From positions 1 to 46,166 of the forward strand of contig JAHCSU010000240.1 of the NCBI GenBank assembly GCA_023522315.1: 46,166 nucleotides of DNA, written 5' to 3'. The position numbers and the translations under genes were made by a program. Position 1 is the stretch's first letter. The number at the start of each line of letters is the position of its first letter. This DNA comes from Nostoc sp. CCCryo 231-06. Lineage in GTDB: Bacteria > Cyanobacteriota > Cyanobacteriia > Cyanobacteriales > Nostocaceae. Positions 1 through 8,683 of this stretch are shown here, piece after piece. The notes under the pieces are model-generated. The model worked only from the letters and a program-made list of their open reading frames with translations. It ran no database searches and was not told the origin of the DNA.

Positions 1-96
1 ATTAGGAAATATTCTTGAATATCGATGTATTACATCTTGAAGTGCGGAATGTGGGGTATAAATTTTGTGTAGCCATTTATCGCAACTTTCATTGAA

Positions 97-516
97 TCAC
101 CAAGTAACTGTTTGTAGATTTTCAACCTCCTCAAAGTGAGCATCGCGTGTAACTAACGTTAAATTATATTGGAGTGTAAGTGCTGCAATCCAGATATCGT
201 TTTCAGGCAACGGTCGCCCTTTTAAACGTAACTTGTTTTTGACCTCACCATAATGTTTAGCAGTTTCTGCATCACATCCGAGTACAGTAATGTTGGCTAT
301 AAATTCGTCAATACGTTCTAAATTATCTTTTAAGCGTCCTGATTTTCTTGCGCCGTAACACAACTCGCCCACTGCAATGCTGGGGATGAATACCTCGTGC
401 GCCTGTGCAAGGCTGTGTTTGACTGCTAATTCATCCGCAAAGAGAGCAATAACAGTGTTAGTATCCAGCAAGTATCTACCATTCGTTGGTATCAACCTGC
501 TCACAGTCCTGTTCAA
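97..516 (-). CDS. vapC: VapC-like PIN-domain ribonuclease toxin
   Basis: Toxin of a type II toxin-antitoxin pair. PIN-domain VapC toxins are Mg-dependent endoribonucleases, usually cutting tRNA or rRNA. The acidic residues of the PIN site are present: Asp18 in YLLDTN, Glu51 in AVGELCYG, Asp107 in ENDIWIAA and Asp125 in VTRDAHF, so the protein looks intact. The 516 start is a TTG that reads 41 bases into the antitoxin gene. A GTG at 504 would give a shorter N-terminus (MSRLIP) and is a plausible alternative, since VapC proteins usually begin just before YLLDTN. The antitoxin lies directly upstream and overlaps, so the two are almost certainly cotranscribed and translationally coupled. RNA target unknown. 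Confidence 0.88.
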   Translation of the reverse strand: MNRTVSRLIPTNGRYLLDTNTVIALFADELAVKHSLAQAHEVFIPSIAVGELCYGARKSGRLKDNLERIDEFIANITVLGCDAETAKHYGEVKNKLRLKGRPLPENDIWIAALTLQYNLTLVTRDAHFEEVENLQTVTW

Positions 517-703
517 TTGCTTCGCGTATCAACTGTATGTCATCTGTTGGTATTGAACCTGCAAAACGTAGTAGTTGCTGACCTGGAACACCTAGAATTT
601 TGGAATCTGCCAAAGCGCGTGCAAATTCAAGCACTTGCCACTGCAAGTCTTGGGGCATAACTTTCAGTTGCTCAATTACCTTATCAAGGATAGATGTATT
701 CAT
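476..703 (-). CDS. VapB-type antitoxin (DUF2281-like)
   Basis: A 75-residue protein, the first gene of the module, whose end overlaps the VapC gene. The N-terminal half (DKVIEQLKVMPQDLQWQVLEFA) resembles the amphipathic segment of cyanobacterial DUF2281-type antitoxins. The acidic C-terminus (LIREAIEQDCEQVD) is the sort of tail that wraps and inhibits a PIN toxin. By analogy it should neutralise VapC and, with it, repress the shared promoter in the short gap upstream (704-778). Family assignment rests on pattern and context, because the sequence has few invariant residues. Confidence 0.8.
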   Translation of the reverse strand: MNTSILDKVIEQLKVMPQDLQWQVLEFARALADSKILGVPGQQLLRFAGSIPTDDIQLIREAIEQDCEQVDTNEW

Positions 704-778
704 TTTGCTCTCCTGCCCAGCATCCTAAACTTATTCTAGTTGGGCTTAGGGTTAGCTGTAGCTCTACAGTTTAACTGT

Positions 779-1345
779 TTAGATAAAGTATTTACTTTGC
801 GATCGCACCACAGATAATTCCAAAACTACGTCAATTATAAGCGATCGCATTCTGTTCAGCTTGAGAAATTTGAAAGTTGTTAAGTTCTTTGCTTGTGCTT
901 CTGCAATACATTCTCTTGCAAATGCTAAAGCTGTTGCTTCTGCTAGCTCGGCACAGAAATCTTCCAACTTACCAGAATTTTGATTATTTGGCATCAGCCA
1001 AAATCCCAGTTTCGGTTTATCTGGAAGGCTCTCAACTATTGTTCCATAAATATCAGGGATATCTGGTAATTGATAGCTATAGTGACTTAATTTACCTTTG
1101 ATACTTGCCCATCTGCCTTCGATAGAAGTATCAGCATCAAGCATTACTCCTATGACTTGAGGATATTCAGGACGTACAATCAAAGCATTCAAACGTTTTA
1201 AAAGTTTTGTATCTCCACCACACTCATATATTCCAAAAGTTTCAGGAACTTGGTGAGCAGCACACAAAGCCATTACGACATGGCAATCATCTATCCCTTC
1301 AACAAGTAATATTTTATCGGAATCTTTCTTACAGATATCACTCAT
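779..1345 (-). CDS. DUF3226-type TOPRIM protein, partner of the ATPase
   Basis: 188-residue protein with TOPRIM hallmarks: an acidic residue in ILLVEGIDDCHVV near the N-terminus and an Asp-x-Asp pair in GVMLDAD around residues 67-69. TOPRIM folds bind metal and cut or join nucleic acid. It resembles the DUF3226 family, whose members often sit beside OLD/AAA15-type ATPases. It starts 5 bases after the ATPase stop, so both are one transcript. Split ATPase-plus-TOPRIM pairs are known in anti-phage systems: PARIS uses DUF4435 instead, and Gabija GajA fuses the two parts. A defence role is inferred from that architecture, not proven. No truncation is visible. Confidence 0.78.
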   Translation of the reverse strand: MSDICKKDSDKILLVEGIDDCHVVMALCAAHQVPETFGIYECGGDTKLLKRLNALIVRPEYPQVIGVMLDADTSIEGRWASIKGKLSHYSYQLPDIPDIYGTIVESLPDKPKLGFWLMPNNQNSGKLEDFCAELAEATALAFARECIAEAQAKNLTTFKFLKLNRMRSLIIDVVLELSVVRSQSKYFI

Positions 1346-1350
1346 ATTAT

Positions 1351-2496
1351 TCAGCGTATTTCTACGTCCGTTTCAAGAGAATCGGTAAGCGTCTCGCAAG
1401 TGTATTCTGTTACCTTAATGAGATTATCTTTAGCTTCAAGTCTGAAGAAAGCACCAAGTGAAGGATACTTATTCCATGCGCTGTCAAAACCATTTACACA
1501 ATCTCGACTATGTGTTGTTGCAAATACTTGAACATTCAACCTTTCTGATAAATTAAAAACTATATCCCAAACTTTAGGCTGTACTGTCCAATGCAATCCA
1601 TTTTCAAATTCATCAATTAAAAGGATGCCATTTCGAGCATTTACGAGAGCTACAATTATATGTAATAAACGAGTCATTCCATCACCCATACTTTTTAAAG
1701 GTAATGGCTCATCTATACCTTCAATTTTTACTAATGGAATACGATTATCGCCTCCCTGACCACGATTATTGCCTCCGCGTCCTTTGCTAATATCCTCTAC
1801 AAAAGCAATTCCAGATACTTTAGGTTCAATAAGTTTAAGGGCAGAAATAACCTCTGATTCCAAATTAGTTAAACTTGTCAAATCCCAAAGAGCGGCTAAT
1901 TTCCGATTAGGCATATTTTCTGTCGAAACAAATTGCCATGTGTATTTAAATTCAGCATCTAGCCGTTCGTAAGCAACTCTAGATGTGAGCCTAGTATCTC
2001 TAAAATCACGATTTAATCTGAAGAGTCTCCGAGTTCTTTCACTTTCTTCCGCTACCAGAACAACTTCAATATCAGATAAATCCTCATGAAACTGCTCATC
2101 AGTGATGCGGATTCTTTTCGTGGTTCCTTCGTCATCAGATTTAATCTGATATGCAGCAACACCAATATGAATCTTTGCACTTGAAGAAACTTCTCCTAAA
2201 ATGATGCCTTCTTCTCTTATATCGGGTAATTTATGACCAAAAAAGAGATGGCGTATGGGATTACCAAGAAAAGTTTGAGTATGTGGTTGTGCCTCACTAA
2301 CCCAAGATTCTTGCCTCGAATCTACAAGATCAAGGAGACTCATAGGTGAGGCGTTGCTGGCATAAAGTTCTACTGCTTCGAGAAATGTACTTTTACCAGC
2401 ATTATTCCTGCCCACAATGAGGTTAACATTACCTAATCTTTTAACCTCAAGATGATCAAAAAGTCTGAAATTATGTATTTGGAAGGACTCTAGCAT
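1351..2496 (-). CDS. OLD-like/AAA15 ABC-type ATPase
   Basis: 381-residue ABC-like ATPase of the RecF/OLD/AAA15 type. The N-terminus MLESFQIHNFRLFDHL is the usual opening. Walker A is GRNNAGKST (about residues 30-38), the signature segment is KSMGDGMTRLL, Walker B with catalytic Glu is ILLIDEFENGLHW, and the switch His is in FATTHSRD. No coiled-coil arm of SMC size is present. It lacks its own TOPRIM domain; that activity is in the next gene, 5 bases downstream. Such ATPases probably sense DNA or a phage product and license the nuclease; this is inferred from related systems. A 250-base gap separates it from secA. Confidence 0.85.
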   Translation of the reverse strand: MLESFQIHNFRLFDHLEVKRLGNVNLIVGRNNAGKSTFLEAVELYASNASPMSLLDLVDSRQESWVSEAQPHTQTFLGNPIRHLFFGHKLPDIREEGIILGEVSSSAKIHIGVAAYQIKSDDEGTTKRIRITDEQFHEDLSDIEVVLVAEESERTRRLFRLNRDFRDTRLTSRVAYERLDAEFKYTWQFVSTENMPNRKLAALWDLTSLTNLESEVISALKLIEPKVSGIAFVEDISKGRGGNNRGQGGDNRIPLVKIEGIDEPLPLKSMGDGMTRLLHIIVALVNARNGILLIDEFENGLHWTVQPKVWDIVFNLSERLNVQVFATTHSRDCVNGFDSAWNKYPSLGAFFRLEAKDNLIKVTEYTCETLTDSLETDVEIR

Positions 2497-2704
2497 ATAG
2501 GCTCGACCTGATCCTTTTTGATTAACCTACAAGATACTGCAATATACAGCATCCTCAATCAAGAAAGCTGATTACTTGTGAACAAACTGGAAAAGAAATG
2601 CTTTTTCCTTGATAAAAGCAAGGGATTTGCTCTTTCAGTAACAATACTCAGATCATTCTCCTGCCAAACGAATGCACTACTAGCATAAAACAAAGACGCA
2701 AAAA

Positions 2705-2730
2705 CGCCTCTGCGCCTCTGCGTCTCTGCA
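2705..2730. repeat. CTCTGCGCCTCTGCGTCTCTGC-type dispersed repeat
   Basis: A run of CTCTGCG-like units between the secA stop and the ATPase gene. The same unit recurs at 20456-20520 inside an inverted repeat. This is a common cyanobacterial intergenic repeat. Nothing else stands out in 2497-2746. Confidence 0.6.
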
Positions 2731-2746
2731 TGAGATATGGGACTAC

Positions 2747-5539
2747 CTACACCATCTCAGACGAAGCTTGCACCATCTGCTGCGGCTGCGGCTGGAACAT
2801 GAACAACGAATACACCACATCACGGCGAATGTTAACCATCATATCCAAGAACAATTCGTAACCCTCGCTCTTATACTCAATCAGTGGGTCTTTTTGCCCA
2901 TAACCACGTAATCCTACCGATTCGCGTAAGGCATCCATTTGTTGCAGGTGTTCCCGCCACAGGGTATCAATGCGTTGCAAAATAAAGAAGCGTTCACCTT
3001 GGCGCATAAGTCCGGGTTGAACTTGGTCAATTTGCGCTTCTTTGAGATCGTAAGCAATTCGCACCTGTTCATGGAGGAAGGCTTTAATCTCGCTGACTGA
3101 CATATCCTCTAATTGATTTGGCTGCAAATCCGCTAGCAGATAGACAAATTCTTTAACTTTCTCAACCAGCTTTTCTAACTCCCACTCTTCCGAGGGCAAG
3201 TCTACGTTGATGTAGTAGTCAACGATGTCATCCATCGTTTTTTCAGCGTACTTGATTACCTGTTCTTTCAAGTCTTGACCTTCTAACACCCGACGGCGTT
3301 CAGCATAAATAGCCCGACGTTGATTGTTCATCACCTCGTCATACTCAAACACCTGCTTACGAATGTCGTAGTAGTAGGTTTCAACTTTTTTCTGTGCGCC
3401 TTCCAAACTGCGGGTGAGCATCCCAGATTCGATGGGCATATCTTCTTCCACTTGGAAGGCATTCATTAACCCAGCAACGCGATCGCCACCAAAAATCCGC
3501 AGTAGGTTATCCTCTAAACTGAGGAAGAATCTCGTGGTTCCAGGGTCGCCTTGTCTTCCTGCACGTCCGCGCAACTGGTTATCAATCCGCCGCGATTCGT
3601 GGCGTTCTGTACCAATTACGTGCAAACCGCCGATTCCCACTACCTCATCATGTTCGCGGGTAGTAAATTGTTCATATTCCTGCTTAACGCGGTTGTAAGC
3701 TTCCCGCAATTTCTGAATTACAGGGTCATCGATGGGAGCTTTTTCTGCGGCTACAGCTACCTTGTCTTCTGCTTCCAGTTCCGATAAACTGCGATCGCCA
3801 TACTCACGCACCGCAATTTCTACAGCTTCTTTGATTAGTTTTTCTGTTTCTTTTGTCAACTGGGTGGGGAAAATTTCTGGCGAAGCCCGCCAAGTTTTGA
3901 CTTTTATACCGGGGGCAAAGCCTTGACCACTGCCGTGTCCTGTTGGTAATCCGGCTGGTCTTTGAACGCCAAAGCTATCTTCTGACTCTGGCATGACGAT
4001 CCGGGGCATGAAGTATTCCCGCAGCTTCAGACGTGCCATGTATTCGGAGTTACCACCCAAGATGATGTCTGTACCTCTACCAGCCATGTTGGTAGCAATA
4101 GTAACAGCACCTTTTCGTCCAGCTTGGGCGACAATTTCCGCCTCACGCTCGACGTTTTCGGGACGGGCGTTGAGTAATTCGTGGGGAATCTTCAGATCCT
4201 TTAGCAGTCGGCTGAGAAGTTCAGATTTTTCTACACTAGTGGTTCCTACTAATACAGGTCTGCCGAGTTCGTGCATTTCGGCACATTCTCTAGCGATCGC
4301 ACCCCACTTGCCCGGTTCTGTCTTAAAGACCATATCAGACAAATCTTCGCGTCTGCGATCGCGGTTAGTAGGAATTACCGCAACTTCGATTTTGTAAATT
4401 TTTTCAAATTCCGGTTCTTCCGTTTTTGCCGTTCCTGTCATTCCACCCAGTTTTGGATACAGCAAGAACATATTTTGATAAGTAATTGTCGCTAGAGTTT
4501 GAGTTTCTGGCTGAATTTCTACGTGTTCTTTGGCTTCAATCGCCTGGTGTAATCCATCACTCCAACGCCGTCCAGGTAGCACCCGACCGGTAAATTCATC
4601 CACAATTACCACTTCGTCATTACGGACGATGTAATTTACATCCTTGAGAAAAAGTTCTTTGGCTTTAATTGCATTGAAAACGAAGTGCGCCCAAGGATCT
4701 TCTGGATCAAATAAATCTGTGACTCCCAAAAGATTTTCCGATTCAGCAAAGCCTTCATCTGTCAATAGCACGTTACGAGCTTTTTCATCCACATCGTAAT
4801 GCTCGTCTTTCTTGAGTGTGAATGCGATTTCGGCGGCTTGCAGATACTTTTCTGTAGGTCTTTCCACCTGCCCAGAAATAATTAGCGGTGTCCGCGCTTC
4901 ATCAACTAAAATCGAGTCTACCTCGTCAATCACACAATAATTGAACGGGCGTTGCACCACATCTGCCATTGATGTCGCCATGTTATCCCGCAGGTAGTCA
5001 AACCCGATCTCACTGTTAGTGACATAGGTAATATCGCAGTCGTAATTTTTCTGGCGTTCGCTGGGAGTCATGCTTGCCTGGATTAACCCCACACTCAGCC
5101 CCAAAAATCGATGCACCTGTCCCATCCATTCCGCATCCCGACGAGCCAGGTAATCGTTCACGGTGATGACGTGTACACCTTTACCAGTGAGGGCATTCAG
5201 ATAACTGGGCAAGGTGGCGACCAATGTTTTACCCTCGCCGGTTTTCATTTCGGCAATTTGCCCTATATGCAAAATGATCCCGCCAAGGAGTTGGACATCA
5301 AAGTGCCGCAAGCCTAAGACTCGCCGTCCTGCTTCCCGGACAACAGCGTAAGCTTCGGGCAACAGATCATCCAGAGTTTCGCCTTTGGCAAACCGTTGTT
5401 TAAATTCGACGGTTTTACCTTTTAACTCCTCATCGGAGAGAACCTTAATTTCTTCCTCTAAAAGGTTAATTTCAGTAACAGAAGGTTGGTATTTTTTAAG
5501 CTTACGAGCGTTGGGGTCGCCCAACAAAAGTTTTAGCAT
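2747..5539 (-). CDS. secA: Preprotein translocase motor SecA
   Basis: 930-residue ATP-driven motor that pushes unfolded preproteins through SecYEG in the plasma and thylakoid membranes. Visible motifs: Walker A MKTGEGKT (about residue 100), DEAD-like [15 protein letters not shown], helicase motifs [14 protein letters not shown] and [10 protein letters not shown], and the helical scaffold near [14 protein letters not shown]. Residues around 510-590 form an extra segment ([12 protein letters not shown]... to about EYGDRS) typical of cyanobacterial and plastid SecA. The C-terminal zinc-binding tail of enterobacterial SecA is missing; it ends in a Gln-rich stretch, normal for this lineage. The ATG start gives the usual [10 protein letters not shown] opening. 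It appears monocistronic. Confidence 0.98.
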   Translation of the reverse strand: MLKLLLGDPNARKLKKYQPSVTEINLLEEEIKVLSDEELKGKTVEFKQRFAKGETLDDLLPEAYAVVREAGRRVLGLRHFDVQLLGGIILHIGQIAEMKTGEGKTLVATLPSYLNALTGKGVHVITVNDYLARRDAEWMGQVHRFLGLSVGLIQASMTPSERQKNYDCDITYVTNSEIGFDYLRDNMATSMADVVQRPFNYCVIDEVDSILVDEARTPLIISGQVERPTEKYLQAAEIAFTLKKDEHYDVDEKARNVLLTDEGFAESENLLGVTDLFDPEDPWAHFVFNAIKAKELFLKDVNYIVRNDEVVIVDEFTGRVLPGRRWSDGLHQAIEAKEHVEIQPETQTLATITYQNMFLLYPKLGGMTGTAKTEEPEFEKIYKIEVAVIPTNRDRRREDLSDMVFKTEPGKWGAIARECAEMHELGRPVLVGTTSVEKSELLSRLLKDLKIPHELLNARPENVEREAEIVAQAGRKGAVTIATNMAGRGTDIILGGNSEYMARLKLREYFMPRIVMPESEDSFGVQRPAGLPTGHGSGQGFAPGIKVKTWRASPEIFPTQLTKETEKLIKEAVEIAVREYGDRSLSELEAEDKVAVAAEKAPIDDPVIQKLREAYNRVKQEYEQFTTREHDEVVGIGGLHVIGTERHESRRIDNQLRGRAGRQGDPGTTRFFLSLEDNLLRIFGGDRVAGLMNAFQVEEDMPIESGMLTRSLEGAQKKVETYYYDIRKQVFEYDEVMNNQRRAIYAERRRVLEGQDLKEQVIKYAEKTMDDIVDYYINVDLPSEEWELEKLVEKVKEFVYLLADLQPNQLEDMSVSEIKAFLHEQVRIAYDLKEAQIDQVQPGLMRQGERFFILQRIDTLWREHLQQMDALRESVGLRGYGQKDPLIEYKSEGYELFLDMMVNIRRDVVYSLFMFQPQPQQMVQASSEMV

Positions 5540-5779
5540 GGCAGATTATAGAACTGAATCAAGGGGGATGGGGATTAAAGGTTTGGCATTGATTATAAAC
5601 ATTTAACCCAACCCAACCTTCTTGGTTGTGGATGGGTGTCAAATGAGAATTAACTCAAAAACAGGAGAAAAACTAGCCAATCATTTAAGAAACTAATTGG
5701 TTTTAACTCTTATCTTATATTTCGTCTTTCCTCATAGTATCATTTTGCCCCCAGATGGGGCCAGAGAAGGAATAGAGTT

Positions 5780-5818
5780 AGGAGTTAGGAGTTATGAATT
5801 TTTCAACTCCTAACTCCT
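5780..5818 (-). terminator. 14-bp perfect inverted repeat after the cytochrome gene
   Basis: AGGAGTTAGGAGTT and AACTCCTAACTCCT form a perfect 14-bp stem round an 11-base loop, 31 bases downstream of the cytochrome stop codon. It could act as a transcription terminator or be a passive repeat. Each arm is itself a GGAGTTA tandem. Confidence 0.5.
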
Positions 5819-5822
5819 GTAC

Positions 5823-5842
5823 AGACGCGATTAATCGCGTCT
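5823..5842. repeat. 20-bp perfect palindrome
   Basis: AGACGCGATTAATCGCGTCT is a perfect palindrome just after the cytochrome stop codon. It looks like a dispersed cyanobacterial palindrome and may add to the terminator beside it. Confidence 0.6.
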
Positions 5843-5849
5843 CTACTCC

Positions 5850-6443
5850 TCACTTCCATTCTGCTGTCAGGCGGCGGAAATTGTAATCGCTAGCGCCTTG
5901 ATGACAGCTGACACAGCTACCAAGCTGGACGGGACGTGGTAACTTAACTCCTGGATGCAAAGCTTTGAAATAACGTGAGTCATTAAGGCGATATGGTGTT
6001 TCTTCGTCGTCTAACTGGACACGGGAGAAAGTCGAAAGATATTTCCACACCAAGATGCGCGGCGGATCGACTAAAAGCTTTAGTTGTGCGCCGTAGTGCT
6101 GCGAGTCTTGCAGGAGGTTTTTCCAAGTTTGGGTGGGTAAAACGGCTGGTGGTAAGCCGATGTGGCATGTAGAGCAGTTTTCCAAATACAACTCTTGTCC
6201 TAATTGATACTGTGCAGGCACTACGTCAACAGTGCCAATTTCGGCGGTGGGAGTAGCACTTTGGGCGTTAGTTGCCAAGGCTAGAAGCCAGCCCATAGCT
6301 AGGCTCCAGGTTACAATTACCAGAAGTAAACCGAAAAATTGGCGTTTGAATTGGCGTTCGGCGCTTTGCTGTAGTGCTTGAGGATCATTGTAAGGCGATC
6401 GCTTTTCGCGATCGCGGATTTTGCGCTTAACAAAAATTGACAT
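5850..6443 (-). CDS. Membrane-anchored dihaem cytochrome c
   Basis: 197-residue protein with two c-type haem attachment motifs, CSTCH (residues 90-94) and CVSCH (177-181). A basic N-terminus (residues 1-35) precedes one hydrophobic segment (about 37-58), so the haem part should face the lumen or periplasm with the N-terminus as anchor. The spacing and the final motif near the C-terminus match dihaem cytochrome c (DHC) proteins common in cyanobacteria. Axial ligands beyond the CxxCH His are not obvious. It presumably carries electrons, but its partner is unknown and neighbours give no clue. It is not PsbV or cytochrome c6, which have one haem. Confidence 0.85.
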   Translation of the reverse strand: MSIFVKRKIRDREKRSPYNDPQALQQSAERQFKRQFFGLLLVIVTWSLAMGWLLALATNAQSATPTAEIGTVDVVPAQYQLGQELYLENCSTCHIGLPPAVLPTQTWKNLLQDSQHYGAQLKLLVDPPRILVWKYLSTFSRVQLDDEETPYRLNDSRYFKALHPGVKLPRPVQLGSCVSCHQGASDYNFRRLTAEWK

Positions 6444-6745
6444 CCCTCACATTCCCAGATATTTAGAAGTGGCGCTTGTGCTAATCATAGAACTTACGCA
6501 GTATTGGCAGTGTTTGAGATTTTGCGTAAATATTTTCGGTGAGCAACGCATCTTTCACATCCACAACAGTAATATAAATGTCTATTCAGCGCACTACTGA
6601 CCATACAAATAAAAATATCCTGGCAGTTTTAACCTAACTCACTAGAAAAATTAGCTAAAATATTTCAGATTTCATTTACACCAATATCTTCTCGGTCAGA
6701 TTTGAAATAAATCGTTAGTAGCAAAATACTTGTAGGTGACTCAAC
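6444..6745. other. Gap with no recognised feature
   Basis: 302 AT-rich bases between the cytochrome start and the end of the RelE-like gene. I see no gene, RNA or strong repeat; the cytochrome promoter should lie here. Confidence 0.5.
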
Positions 6746-7033
6746 TTAATTAATCAATCGGTATCCAGCACTCTTACCTTTTTGGATACTACTGTTGCGA
6801 ACTCTTCCCTTGTAAACAATATAATCTTCACCAATGTCCGCAATGCGTAGGCGTAGCCCGCCGTAGGCATCGCCTACAAAATTTCTTTGTTGTAATTGCT
6901 CAATAATCGGTTGAATATCAGAGCTAATATTGCGAAATCTCTTTGATAGTCTGTAAAGTTCCTGCTCAAACTCATCGGAAAATCGAATCGAAACCGCATT
7001 ATCACTCTGCATCAATCCTGTCCCATAGCTCAC
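6746..7033 (-). pseudogene. RelE/ParE-like toxin gene, altered and shortened
   Basis: 95 codons resembling cyanobacterial RelE-type mRNA-interferase toxins: VSIRFSDEFEQELYRLSKRFRNI at the N-terminus and YIVYKGRVRNSSIQKGKSAGYRLI at the C-terminus. Two oddities suggest loss of function. A palindromic intergenic repeat (6845-6877) is inserted in frame and encodes the extra residues AYGGLRLRIAD between GD and IGEDY. The protein also stops right after GYRLIN, whereas relatives run on for another beta strand with catalytic residues. It overlaps the antitoxin gene by 32 bases, keeping the ancestral operon layout. It may be a dead or weakened toxin kept beside a live antitoxin. Confidence 0.65.
6845..6877. 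repeat. Palindromic repeat inserted in the toxin frame
   Basis: The unit GCCGTAGGCATCGC and its flanks form a GC-rich imperfect palindrome of a kind scattered in cyanobacterial genomes. Related pieces lie at 17703-17715 and 17814-17827. Here it is read in frame as part of the RelE-like gene. Confidence 0.7.
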
Positions 7034-7259
7034 TAAGTGGTCTAGTTTGCCCCGCTTTTGCTTGCTGCAAGGCTCTTCTCAAGCTAGCTTTAATCTCCTC
7101 AATGGGTGTATCATCAGGGTCAACCTTTTCTGCTTCTGCTGGTTCTGGAACCAACACAATTACCCGAACCTGATGAGGATAAGTGCTTCCCTGAATCGGC
7201 TCATCTAAAACTAGGTTTCCTTGAGAGTCAATCCTGCCGGTAACTTCGATCGCTTTCAT
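7002..7259 (-). CDS. Antitoxin of the RelE-type module (RelN-like)
   Basis: 85-residue protein opening with MKAIEVTGRIDSQGNLVLDEPI, the beta-strand start common to cyanobacterial antitoxins of this type. An acidic middle (EPAEAEKVDPDD) and a helical C-terminus (IEEIKASLRRALQQAKAG) that could bind the toxin follow. It precedes and overlaps the toxin gene, the normal order for such modules. It looks intact although the toxin does not. Likely self-repressing from the gap upstream. The exact family name is uncertain. Confidence 0.72.
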   Translation of the reverse strand: MKAIEVTGRIDSQGNLVLDEPIQGSTYPHQVRVIVLVPEPAEAEKVDPDDTPIEEIKASLRRALQQAKAGQTRPLSELWDRIDAE

Positions 7260-7439
7260 TTGTTGTCTACCTTATTTTGTAGGAGATCCTAACATTTGAA
7301 ATCCAAGCAAGATAAGGGAATTTAAGTTTACCCTTACTTTAGTACAGGGTTGCATTGGATTTCAGATTCTGTTAGTAGTATTTCAAGAGAAAGCAATTAG
7401 GTAAAAAATTAAAAGCAACAGTTATCTACCTTTTTTACC

Positions 7440-8348
7440 TTAAGGAATAGAAACCGATCGCAATAATCGCTCAACAACAGTTCTTGCATTCCGTCCTCCT
7501 CTTGGGATAAGGCGATGGCAAAGAACGTGAGGGACGAGAAATTTCACATCATCAGGAATGGCATAATCACGCCCTAATAGAAAAGCTAGGGCTTGGGTAG
7601 CCCGTTGTAATGCTAGTGTGCCACGCGGACTAACACCAAGGGCTATTTCCTCATCTTGCCGTGTTACTCGTACCAATTCGAGGATGTACTGTTGCAAGGA
7701 AGTTGCCACTTTTACTCGAGAGCAGAGGTAACGCAATTCCTGTACTTCTGCCAAGGTAATACAAGGCTGCAAATCAGCAACCTTCACACCATTTTGGAGA
7801 TTTTGCAGCATCTGGAGTTCTTCTAACTCGGAAGGATAGCCCAAACTCAGCGACAACATGAACCGATCCATTTGCGCTTCCGGCAGGGGAAAAGTACCTT
7901 GATACTCAATAGGGTTTTGAGTGGCAATGACAAAAAAGGGCTGAGGAACTGCACGAGAGACACCATCGACTGTTACCTGATGTTCTTCCATGACTTCCAG
8001 TAAAGCTGACTGAGTGCGGGGTGTAGCGCGGTTAATTTCGTCAGCTAGGAGGATATTGGTAAAAATTGGCCCAGTAAGATAAGTAAATTCGCCTGTTTTT
8101 GGGTTCCAGATGTTAGTGCCAGTAATGTCAGTTGGCAGTAAATCGGGGGTACATTGTAGCCGTTGAAACTTACCATCCAGTGAACGAGCTAGAGATTTAG
8201 CCAGTAGGGTTTTACCAACACCAGGGACATCTTCTAGCAGGGCATGACCACCACCTAGCAAGGCTACTAGCACTAAGCGTATTGCTTCAGCTTTGCCAAC
8301 GATGGTAAGAGCCAGATTTTGTGTTAAAGCGTCAATTTTTTCTCTCAT
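7440..8348 (-). CDS. MoxR-family AAA+ ATPase
   Basis: AAA+ ATPase of the MoxR family, chaperone-like motors that often work with VWA-domain proteins on complex assembly. Walker A is PGVGKTLLAKSLA, Walker B ILLADEINRA, sensor 1 VIATQNPIEYQGTFPLPEAQMDRF, and a C-terminal lid carries ALGVSPRGTLALQRA. I start it at the ATG at 8348 (MREKIDALTQ; 302 residues, normal length). A longer frame reaches 8483, but its extra residues are a CSP/YSP repeat encoded by intergenic tandem repeats and a dispersed repeat, so that extension is almost surely not protein. No VWA or DUF58 partner is adjacent. Confidence 0.9.
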   Translation of the reverse strand: MREKIDALTQNLALTIVGKAEAIRLVLVALLGGGHALLEDVPGVGKTLLAKSLARSLDGKFQRLQCTPDLLPTDITGTNIWNPKTGEFTYLTGPIFTNILLADEINRATPRTQSALLEVMEEHQVTVDGVSRAVPQPFFVIATQNPIEYQGTFPLPEAQMDRFMLSLSLGYPSELEELQMLQNLQNGVKVADLQPCITLAEVQELRYLCSRVKVATSLQQYILELVRVTRQDEEIALGVSPRGTLALQRATQALAFLLGRDYAIPDDVKFLVPHVLCHRLIPRGGRNARTVVERLLRSVSIP

Positions 8349-8425
8349 GCGGTGCGGGGAGTAGGGGGAGTAGGGGGAGTAGGGGGAGCAGGGGGAGCAG
8401 GGGGAGCAGGGGGAGCAGGGGGGAC
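8349..8425. repeat. 9-bp tandem repeat
   Basis: About eight copies of GGGGGAGTA or GGGGGAGCA directly upstream of the moxR-type gene. The copies divide into a block with T and a block with C at one position. They sit between promoter and start codon and may affect expression. Confidence 0.85.
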
Positions 8426-8468
8426 AAGAGGTGAGAACTTGCAAGAAGTCTTTCCTCTTGTCCCCAAT

Positions 8469-8498
8469 TAAGCTAATGAGCATTTAAGTTGCATAAAA
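8469..8498. repeat. 30-bp dispersed repeat, copy 1
   Basis: Matches 30681-30710 at 29 of 30 positions in the same orientation (TAAGCTAAT, one variable base, then AGCATTTAAGTTGCATAAAA). No function recognised. Confidence 0.8.
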
Positions 8499-8635
8499 CC
8501 AGGGCTGGAGCCGCTTACTACAAGCGAATCAGTCTGGAAAAATGAATGACGATTAGCTTATCCTTGTCCTCTTCCCCATGCCCAATGCCCAATGCCCCAT
8601 ACCGAATTTCCCTAAATACATTGTTCCCACTTAGA

Positions 8636-8683
8636 ACTCCAAACTCCAAACTCCAAACTCCAAACTCCAAACTCCAAACTCCT
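8636..8683. repeat. 7-bp tandem repeat (CCAAACT)
   Basis: About six tandem copies of CCAAACT ending at the stop codon of ribF. This is a short tandemly repeated repetitive sequence of the type frequent in Nostocales. Confidence 0.85.

Larger units (their letters stand above)
5540..5849. other. Gap between secA and the cytochrome gene
   Basis: 310 bases with no convincing gene. It should hold the secA promoter on the minus strand. It contains a weak hairpin near 5606-5635 and the two inverted repeats listed separately. Confidence 0.6.

Noticed and set aside
8349..8483. Cys-Ser-Pro/Tyr-Ser-Pro repeat N-terminus of the MoxR protein
   Set aside because: Encoded by a 9-bp intergenic tandem repeat and a dispersed repeat; the family start is at 8348.
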